A DNA stretch of 64,000 bases, taken from Streptomyces sp. NBC_00287. GTDB taxonomy: Bacteria; Actinomycetota; Actinomycetes; Streptomycetales; Streptomycetaceae. How positions within the stretch are numbered: position 1 is the first letter of the stretch; each line of letters starts with the position of its first letter. The DNA lies in contig NZ_CP108053.1 in the NCBI RefSeq assembly GCF_036173105.1, forward strand, positions 9,114,001 to 9,178,000, in the 5' to 3' direction. The notes below the pieces were generated by a model. It saw only the letters and a program-made list of their open reading frames with translations, was not told the DNA's origin and did not search any database. Positions 57,945-64,000 of this stretch are shown one piece after another. The translations under genes were made by a program, and so were the position numbers.

Positions 57945-59066
57945 TCAGGACGGCAGTGGTCTCCGCTCGATCGCCACCATGGCGGCGTCATCCCCGAGAC
58001 GGCCGCCGACGTGGCGCAACAGGTCCTTGCACAAGTGGGCCAGGAGCGCGTCGGGGCCCTTGTCGGGCCTGCCGGCCACTCGTTCCGTGAGTGGGTAGAA
58101 CATGCCGTCGCGGTCGCGGGCCTCGATGACACCGTCTGTGTACAGAAGAACGATGTCGGAAGGCTCGAAGGCGAAGACTTCCGTGATCAGATCAGCTTCC
58201 GCGAACTCGGTGAGACCGAGAGGCGGTGCCGGTCGGCGGGTTTCGAGCAGGCTCACTTTGCCGTGGCGCAGCAGCAATGGAGGCGGATGCCCACAGTTGA
58301 TCATGTGAAGGACTTGCTCGTTGTCCGGGATGTCCAGCACGGCGGCGGTGATGAAGGCCTCGCCGCGGTCCTCGGCCGCGCCTTCCAGAGCCGCCGGATC
58401 GTCCAGGTCCGAGGAGACGGTGCCCTCCAGGAAGGTGACCAGTGCGGTCAGGTCGGCGCGCCGGTGGGCTGCCCCCCGGAAGGCGCCCAGGAGGAGAGCG
58501 GCATCTCCGACCGCCTCCAGGCCCTTGCCCCGGACATCGCCGATGACGAACCGGGTTCCTTGTTCCGTGCGGGCAGCGGCATACAGGTCGCCGCCGATCT
58601 GGGCCTCGGATTCGGCGGCCAGATAGACCGAGGCGATACGCAAGGGGCCCACCCGGTGGGGGAGAGGCTTGAGTACCACCTCTTGGGCTGCTGTCGCCAC
58701 GGACCGCAGCTGGGTCAGCTCCCTTTCATGGCGCTCGCGCCTGGCGGCAAACGAGGTCACGAGCACGGACATCAGAATGAGAGTGATCAGCTGGAAGCTG
58801 TGGTTCAGATCAGTGAGGCTGGTGCGCACCACCGCCACCACGGCCTGGGCCAGGACGGCCAGCGCGCCGATACACGCGGTCGCCCGGGGGCCGGCGAAGG
58901 AGGCGGTGACAGCCGGTGCGGCAACCAGGAACGGTCCGAGGTGGACGCTGGGCGGGGCCAGGATGTCGATCACAGTGACCAGCACGATCAGCACGACCGG
59001 TACCGCCAGCAGCGCGTGACGTGGCTCCCGTGACAGATGCTGGTCTTTGTGGCGTCTCGGAACCAT
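57945..59066 (-). CDS. Membrane-bound SpoIIE/PP2C-type serine phosphatase
   Basis: A protein of 373 residues from ATG 59066; the frame stays open to 59261 but those residues are not conserved. Three or four membrane spans in the first 110 residues (HALLAVPVVLIVLVTVIDIL and others), then a PPM phosphatase domain: QIGGDLYAAARTEQGTRFVI, GDVRGKGLEAVGDAALLLGA, NCGHPPPLLL, VLLYTDGVIEARDRDG and GDDAAMVAI with metal-binding aspartates. By family it dephosphorylates an anti-anti-sigma (STAS) protein. A candidate STAS partner exists at 3972 but linkage is unproven. Confidence 0.92.
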   Translation of the reverse strand: MVPRRHKDQHLSREPRHALLAVPVVLIVLVTVIDILAPPSVHLGPFLVAAPAVTASFAGPRATACIGALAVLAQAVVAVVRTSLTDLNHSFQLITLILMSVLVTSFAARRERHERELTQLRSVATAAQEVVLKPLPHRVGPLRIASVYLAAESEAQIGGDLYAAARTEQGTRFVIGDVRGKGLEAVGDAALLLGAFRGAAHRRADLTALVTFLEGTVSSDLDDPAALEGAAEDRGEAFITAAVLDIPDNEQVLHMINCGHPPPLLLRHGKVSLLETRRPAPPLGLTEFAEADLITEVFAFEPSDIVLLYTDGVIEARDRDGMFYPLTERVAGRPDKGPDALLAHLCKDLLRHVGGRLGDDAAMVAIERRPLPS

Positions 59067-59397
59067 ATGTTCTGGATACACCTCAATGAGCCCCGGCGCT
59101 CGCGACAGCGGAAGCCGTCCAGGGGCTGGCTGGGAGTGCACCGGCCCGTCGCCGATCCGGGCATGCTCCCAGCCGACGTCCCCAGTGGTTTGCATGCGCC
59201 GCCGCAAACATGCGCCGCCGTCCGGCTCGTCGTGCCGTAGGACTCCGGGAGGTCGGCCCATCCAGACTTTGTCCAGTGAATGGAAAAAGAAGAGCCCTAC
59301 TCGTGCGTAAGTACTACCCAGTCTGGAAAATCGTTGTTACGTTCCTCCCCGACAGCCTGATGGCACAGTGGGCGGGGACAAGGGGAGAGGAGCGATC
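59067..59397. other. Divergent intergenic region of phosphatase and ROK genes
   Basis: About 330 bases without a gene. The segment 59265-59350 is distinctly A+T-rich with runs such as GGAAAAAGAAGA and GGAAAATCGTTG, and should hold the ROK operon promoter and operator. I did not find a perfect palindrome. Confidence 0.45.
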
Positions 59398-60588
59398 GTG
59401 CGGCGGATGACTGCTCGACCTGAGAACGCGCATCAGGCGCGGCTGCTTCGTCTACTGCGTGACGACGGGTCCAACTCCCGTGCCCAGATGGGCGATCGGG
59501 TGGAGTTGTCCCGTTCGAAACTGGCCGTCGAGGTGGACCGGCTGCTGGAGACGGGGCTGGTTGTCGCGGACGGACTTGCCCCCAGCCGGGGCGGCCGGCG
59601 CTCGCACAACATCCGGCTCGCGCCGACGCTGCGCTTCCTCGGTGTCGATATCGGTGCCACGTCGATCGATGTCGCCGTGACGAATGCGGAGTTGGAGGTC
59701 CTGGGGCATCTGAATCAGCCAATGGACGTCCGGGAAGGGCCGGTTGCGGTCTTCGAGCAGGTGCTGTCGATGGCTGCCAAGCTGAAGGCCTCCGGTCTCG
59801 CGGAGGGCTTCGACGGCGCCGGGATCGGGGTCCCGGGGCCGGTTCGCTTCCCGGAGGGCGTGCCGGTCGCGCCGCCGATCATGCCGGGCTGGGACGGCTT
59901 CCCGGTACGGGAGGCGCTCAGCCAGGAACTGGGCTGCCCGGTCATGGTCGACAACGATGTGAACCTGATGGCGATGGGGGAGCAGCACGCGGGCGTCGCG
60001 CGTTCCGTGGGTGACTTCCTGTGCATCAAGATCGGGACCGGCATCGGCTGCGGGATCGTCGTCGGTGGCGAGGTCTACCGAGGGACGACCGGCAGTGCCG
60101 GCGACATCGGGCATATCCAGGTGGAACCGGCAGGCCGTGCGTGTGCGTGCGGCAACCGGGGTTGTCTGGAGGCGCATTTCAGCGGTGCCGCGTTGGCCGC
60201 TGACGCGGAGCAGGTCGCGCGTGAGGGCCGGTCTGCGGAGCTCGCTGCCCGGCTGGAGACGGCCGGGCGTCTGACGGCCGAGGATGTGTCGGCTGCCGCC
60301 GCAGCAGGGGACACGGTGGCTCTGGAGCTGATCCGGGAGGGTGGGAAGCGTCTGGGGCAGGTCATCGCCGGGCTTGTCAGTTTCTTCAATCCGGGACTGG
60401 TGGTGATCGGCGGCGGTGTGACCGGGCTCGGGCACACGCTGCTGGCCAGTGTTCGAACCCAGGTGTACCGGCAGTCGTTGCCGCTGGCCACGGGCAACCT
60501 GCCCATCGTGCTGGGGGAGTTGGGGCCGGCCGCCGGAGCCATCGGCGCGGCCCGGCTCATCAGCGACCACGTCTTCTCTCCGGCCTGA
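59398..60588 (+). CDS. ROK-family transcriptional repressor
   Basis: A protein of 396 residues from GTG 59398 with GGAGAGGAG upstream. The N-terminal winged helix (about 10-70: NAHQARLLRLLRDDGSNSRA, VELSRSKLAVEVDRLLETGL) is followed by a ROK kinase-like domain: VDIGATSIDVAVTN, VDNDVNLMAMGE, and the zinc-binding CACGNRGCLEAHFS. Without evidence of catalysis it is likely a sugar-responsive repressor of the NagC/XylR type. It is the first gene of a cluster with an ABC sugar importer, which it probably regulates. Confidence 0.94.
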   Translation: MRRMTARPENAHQARLLRLLRDDGSNSRAQMGDRVELSRSKLAVEVDRLLETGLVVADGLAPSRGGRRSHNIRLAPTLRFLGVDIGATSIDVAVTNAELEVLGHLNQPMDVREGPVAVFEQVLSMAAKLKASGLAEGFDGAGIGVPGPVRFPEGVPVAPPIMPGWDGFPVREALSQELGCPVMVDNDVNLMAMGEQHAGVARSVGDFLCIKIGTGIGCGIVVGGEVYRGTTGSAGDIGHIQVEPAGRACACGNRGCLEAHFSGAALAADAEQVAREGRSAELAARLETAGRLTAEDVSAAAAAGDTVALELIREGGKRLGQVIAGLVSFFNPGLVVIGGGVTGLGHTLLASVRTQVYRQSLPLATGNLPIVLGELGPAAGAIGAARLISDHVFSPA

Positions 60589-60952
60589 CCGCTGCCGGGC
60601 CCCGCCGGCAACACCATGTCGAGCGCCACTGCAACCCATGGCGCCCTTCCCAACCCACGGCGCCACCACAACAGGCGCCTCGGCAACCTCACCGGCGTGC
60701 CGGCCCCGATGCGCCTGGGCAACACCCGTACCGCCACCGCAACACGCACAGCACCGCCGTAGCCACTCCATGGCACCCCGGTGGGCGGCCACCCACCACC
60801 GCACATGATTGCCGGGCCATCAGGCCCCGCTCCGCCCTGCCCCTACGCCCGGCGCACACGACGTCGTCGGGCTCCCCAGAGGCGCCCACATACCCGAACC
60901 ACCCTGTCCAGCTCTGCCCGCTCACGGCCCGCACCTGCCGAGGGGATTGCTC
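60589..60952. other. Intergenic region between ROK and ABC genes
   Basis: About 360 bases, rich in C and poor in G on the plus strand (runs such as GCCACCGCAACAC), with no gene seen. Such strand asymmetry suggests a transcribed but untranslated leader. The ABC genes may have a promoter of their own here. Confidence 0.45.
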
Positions 60953-62476
60953 ATGGCACCACAACCACCCCTGCTCACCATGTCCGGCATCACCAAGTCA
61001 TTCCCGGGCGTCCGCGCCCTGGACGGTGTGGATCTCGAAGTCCAGGCCGGGGAAGTCCATTGCCTCCTCGGCCAGAACGGCGCCGGCAAGTCCACTCTGA
61101 TCAAAGTGCTCGCCGGAGCTCACCAGCCCGACGGCGGTGAGATCACCTGGCAGGGCGAGCCGGTGTCCCTGGGGTCGCCGATCGCCGCCATGCGTCTGGG
61201 CATCGCCACCATCTACCAGGAACTCGATCTGATCGAGGGGCTGTCCGTCGCGGAGAACGTCTTCCTCGGACATGAACCGACGTCCGCCGGGTTCGTCGTG
61301 CGCGGCGCCGCCGCCCGTACGGCGACCGCAGACCTGCTGCGACGCCTCGGGCACTCGGAGATCGATCCCGCGCGGCTCGTCGGGGACCTGTCCGCGGCGC
61401 AGCAGCAGATCGTCTCGATGGCCCGCGCACTGTCCCATGAGGTTCGGCTGATCGTGATGGACGAGCCGTCCGCGGCGCTCGACCCCGAAGAGGTCGACAA
61501 CCTCTTCAGGATCGTGGGCGACCTGACGGCCGACGGTGTCGCCGTCATCTACATCTCCCACCGGCTTGAGGAGATCCGGCGCATCGGCGACCGGGTCACG
61601 GTCCTGAAGGAGGGCCGGTCGGTCGCCGGCGGTCTGCCCGCGGAGTCGACGCCGACCCATGAGGTCGTTGCTCTGATGACCGGGAGGAATGTCGAGTACG
61701 TCTTCCCCGAGCGCCCCGAGGCCGGGTTCGCAGCGGGGCGGGAACCGGTGCTGAGGGTCGAAGGGCTGACCCGGCGAGGGGAGTTCGCGCCCGTCGATCT
61801 GGAACTGCGGCCCGGTGAGATCGTGGGTCTGGCCGGGCTCGTCGGGTCCGGGCGCAGCGAGATCCTGGAGACGATCTACGGGGCTCGCAAGCCCGACGGC
61901 GGCCGCGTCCTCGTTGACGGCACGCCGCTGCGCCCCGGCAGTGTGCGCGCCGCCGTCCGTGCCGGTATCGGCCTCGCGCCCGAGGAACGCAAGGCGCAGG
62001 GCCTGCTGATGCTGGAGTCGGTCAGCAGCAACGTCTCGGTCTCCACCCTGTCCCGGTTCGCCCGCGCGGGCTGGCTGGACCGGCGTGCCGAGCGTGCCGC
62101 GGCGCACGAGGCGGTTCGGGAGTTGTCGCTGCGCCCGGACAATCCCGATGCCGCGATCAGGACCCTGTCCGGCGGCAACCAGCAGAAGGCGGTACTCGCC
62201 CGCTGGCTGCTGCGCGGCTGCAAGGTGCTGCTGCTGGACGAGCCGACCCGGGGTGTCGACATCGGCGCCCGGGCGGAGTTGTACGCCGTGATTCGCCGGC
62301 TGGCCGACGAGGGCCTGGCCGTACTGCTCGTCTCCAGTGAGGTGCCCGAAGTCCTGGGGCTCGCCGACCGGGTGCTGGTGCTGCGTGAAGGCAGCGTCGT
62401 GCACACGGCGGACGCCCGGGCGCTCGACGAGCACCGTGTACTTGATCTTGTGATGGAAGGGAGCCCGACGCCATGA
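60953..62476 (+). CDS. Sugar ABC transporter ATP-binding protein (two-domain, RbsA-like)
   Basis: A protein of 507 residues from ATG 60953 with AGGGG upstream. NBD1 has Walker A GQNGAGKST (41-49), LSAAQQQIVSMARAL and Walker B VMDEPSAAL. NBD2 has a degenerate Walker A (GLVGSGRSEIL, lacking the Lys) but an intact LSGGNQQKAVLARWL and LLLDEPTRGVD, as is normal for RbsA/MglA/XylG. It drives import of a monosaccharide. It overlaps the permease gene by ATGA. Confidence 0.95.
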   Translation: MAPQPPLLTMSGITKSFPGVRALDGVDLEVQAGEVHCLLGQNGAGKSTLIKVLAGAHQPDGGEITWQGEPVSLGSPIAAMRLGIATIYQELDLIEGLSVAENVFLGHEPTSAGFVVRGAAARTATADLLRRLGHSEIDPARLVGDLSAAQQQIVSMARALSHEVRLIVMDEPSAALDPEEVDNLFRIVGDLTADGVAVIYISHRLEEIRRIGDRVTVLKEGRSVAGGLPAESTPTHEVVALMTGRNVEYVFPERPEAGFAAGREPVLRVEGLTRRGEFAPVDLELRPGEIVGLAGLVGSGRSEILETIYGARKPDGGRVLVDGTPLRPGSVRAAVRAGIGLAPEERKAQGLLMLESVSSNVSVSTLSRFARAGWLDRRAERAAAHEAVRELSLRPDNPDAAIRTLSGGNQQKAVLARWLLRGCKVLLLDEPTRGVDIGARAELYAVIRRLADEGLAVLLVSSEVPEVLGLADRVLVLREGSVVHTADARALDEHRVLDLVMEGSPTP

Positions 62477-63504
62477 CGCAGCCGGCCACCGCGGAGCAAC
62501 AGGATGCGCCGACGTCCGCCGCCAAGTCCGCGACGGACAAGGAAAGTTCACGCCGACCACTCGGACTGAGCTGGGACGTGCGCACGCTGTCGTTGCTCGC
62601 CGTCCTCGCCGTCCTCGTCGCGGTCGGTGGGATCACCGCACCGGACGAGTTCCTGGCGACGAGCAATCTGCAGCTCGTCCTCACCCAGGCGTCCGTGATC
62701 GGTGTCGTCACCGTCGGCATGACGTTCGTCATCACCAGCGGCGGGATCGACCTGTCGGTCGGCGCGATCGTGGCGCTGGCCTCGGTGTGGGCGACGACCG
62801 TGGCCACCCAGGAGTTCGGCTTCGCGGGCATCCTGTTCACCGCGGTGATCGTCGGTGTGGGCTGCGGTCTCGTGAACGGTGTGCTGGTTGCCTACGGCCG
62901 GATGGTGCCCTTCATCGCGACGCTGGCCATGCTCGCCTCCGCCCGCGGTCTGGCGCTGCAGATCACGGACGGCAGTACCCAGATCGTCACCGTCGAATCC
63001 GTCCTCGATCTCGGTGCCAGGGACGCCTACATCCTCGGCATCCCGCCCCTTGTTCTGATCTTCGCCGCGGTCACCGTCATCGGCTGGCTGCTGCTCAACC
63101 GCACCACCTTCGGCCGCCGCACCGTCGCGGTCGGCGGCAACGCGGAAGCGGCCCGCCTCGCCGGAATCGACGTCCGCCGCCAGCGTCTGTACCTGTACCT
63201 GTTGTCGGGCCTGTGCTGCGGTATCGCCGCGTTCATGCTGATCGTGCTCGCCGGGTCGGGTCAGAACACCAACGGCAACCTCTACGAGCTGGACGCCATC
63301 GCCGCCGCGATCATCGGCGGCACCCTGCTCAGCGGCGGCCGCGGCACCATTGTCGGCTCCGTCCTCGGTGTCCTCGTCTTCACCACGATCACCAACATCT
63401 TCGCTCTGAACAACCTGGAGACCGCTGTCCAGCAGATCGCGAAGGGCGCCATCATCGTCGCCGCCGTCCTGGTCCAGCGCCGCTCGCTGCACGGCGACGC
63501 CTGA
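62473..63504 (+). CDS. Sugar ABC transporter permease (RbsC-like)
   Basis: A protein of 343 residues with about nine to ten membrane spans. Signature segments: TVGMTFVITSGGIDLSVGAI, VAYGRMVPFIATLAMLASAR, YELDAIAAAIIGGTLLSGGR (with EAA-like loop) and the C-terminal AKGAIIVAAVLVQRR. These are typical of ribose/xylose-type permeases (BPD_transp_2). The start overlaps the stop of the ATPase gene. Confidence 0.95.
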   Translation: MTQPATAEQQDAPTSAAKSATDKESSRRPLGLSWDVRTLSLLAVLAVLVAVGGITAPDEFLATSNLQLVLTQASVIGVVTVGMTFVITSGGIDLSVGAIVALASVWATTVATQEFGFAGILFTAVIVGVGCGLVNGVLVAYGRMVPFIATLAMLASARGLALQITDGSTQIVTVESVLDLGARDAYILGIPPLVLIFAAVTVIGWLLLNRTTFGRRTVAVGGNAEAARLAGIDVRRQRLYLYLLSGLCCGIAAFMLIVLAGSGQNTNGNLYELDAIAAAIIGGTLLSGGRGTIVGSVLGVLVFTTITNIFALNNLETAVQQIAKGAIIVAAVLVQRRSLHGDA

Positions 63505-63520
63505 CGCCGTGCAGCACACC

Positions 63521-63553
63521 GCCGGACGGCGGGCCCTGACACCGCCGTCCGGC
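63521..63553 (+). terminator. Intercistronic hairpin between permease and binding-protein genes
   Basis: A perfect 12-bp stem GCCGGACGGCGG/CCGCCGTCCGGC with a 9-base loop, 16 bases past the permease stop. It lies between two genes of one operon. It may be a partial terminator, or may protect the downstream mRNA so that the binding protein is made in excess. Confidence 0.7.
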
Positions 63554-63605
63554 ACCCCCACAGCCTCCATCTGACGCACAACGCCCACCGAAGGGTCGAT
63601 CCGCC

Positions 63606-64000
63606 ATGGCAAGAATCCCCGCCACCAGCCGCAGAGCACTGCTGTTCGGCACCGCCGCCGTTTCCGCCGGCGCGCTACTGACGGCCTGCACGAGCAATGA
63701 GCCCACGAACCAGGAACCGGCCGCGGACAACGCTCCCGTCGCGGACGACAAGCCGGGCAAGGCCGTCACCATCGGCTTCGCCGGCCCTCAGGCCGACCAC
63801 GGCTGGCTCAACGCCATCAACGACAACGCCAAGTCGCGTGCGGAGAGGTACTCCGACGTCACGCTGGAGATCACCGAAGGGTCCAATGACACCGCCCAGC
63901 AGATCGGCCAGATCCAGACGCTGATCAACAAGAAGGTCGACGTGCTGGTGATCCTGCCGGCCGACGGCAAGGCGCTCACCCAGGTCGGACTTGAGGCCAT
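63606..64000 (+). CDS. Sugar-binding lipoprotein of the ABC importer (3' end outside window)
   Basis: The first 131 residues are present. The N-terminus has SRRALLFG, a twin-arginine-like motif, a short hydrophobic core, and lipobox LLTAC (Cys28), so it is probably a Tat-exported lipoprotein. The mature domain begins with VTIGFAGPQADHGWLNAIND, DTAQQIGQIQTLINKKVDVL and VILPADGKALT, typical of periplasmic-binding-protein type 1 (ribose-like). It feeds the permease/ATPase pair upstream. Confidence 0.95.
   Translation, partial: MARIPATSRRALLFGTAAVSAGALLTACTSNEPTNQEPAADNAPVADDKPGKAVTIGFAGPQADHGWLNAINDNAKSRAERYSDVTLEITEGSNDTAQQIGQIQTLINKKVDVLVILPADGKALTQVGLEA

Overview
The window looks like a stretch of chromosome from a Streptomyces-type actinomycete. 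GC content is very high, codon third positions are nearly always G or C, GTG and TTG starts are common, genes often overlap by ATGA, and the families are typical (DUF5994, DUF5959, SARP/BTAD regulator, class F sortase, SpoIIE-type phosphatase). I saw no rRNA, tRNA, CRISPR array or intact insertion sequence. The two ends cut through genes: a glycosyltransferase on the left and a sugar-binding lipoprotein on the right.

Layout. 0-5 kb: tail of a glycosyltransferase operon, an acetyltransferase relic, an esterase, then a small stress-like cluster (DUF5994, small membrane protein, STAS anti-anti-sigma factor, GNAT). 5-11 kb: secreted protein, DEAD-box helicase with a long hairpin in its leader, an ArsR/SRPBCC/reductase operon, methyltransferase, secreted Ig-like protein, SMI1-type protein. 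12-16 kb: a redox group (quinone reductase-like, Old Yellow Enzyme, MarR, NmrA-like) in which the NmrA-like gene carries an in-frame stop. 16-22 kb: serine hydrolase, DUF5959, VOC, two methyltransferases and a ferric-reductase-like flavocytochrome. 22-30 kb: a cell-envelope block of FemX-like ligase, MurJ flippase, two-component system and lipoprotein in one tight operon, facing an L,D-transpeptidase and a NodB deacetylase.

30-50 kb is the accessory part. It holds two IS630-type transposase relics, a divergent TetR/monooxygenase pair that have both lost their 5' ends, a sortase with a possible non-canonical partner, a peptidoglycan-binding-domain protein without a signal peptide, a SARP regulator, and a 1385-residue protein of unknown function. 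That protein has an Asp-box beta-propeller and near-identical 99-residue C-terminal repeats, and its eighth codon is TTA (bldA-type control). A TetR regulator with a clean palindrome then faces a decayed SDR gene.

50-64 kb: oxidoreductase and hydrolases, an MFS exporter/SGNH operon facing its TetR regulator, a truncated VOC gene, an NAD-dependent DNA ligase that may be a second copy, a membrane PP2C phosphatase, and a ROK-controlled sugar ABC importer. Several genes here are broken, and most breaks fall in accessory or redox genes. The least explained and most interesting feature is the 43.4-47.5 kb gene.
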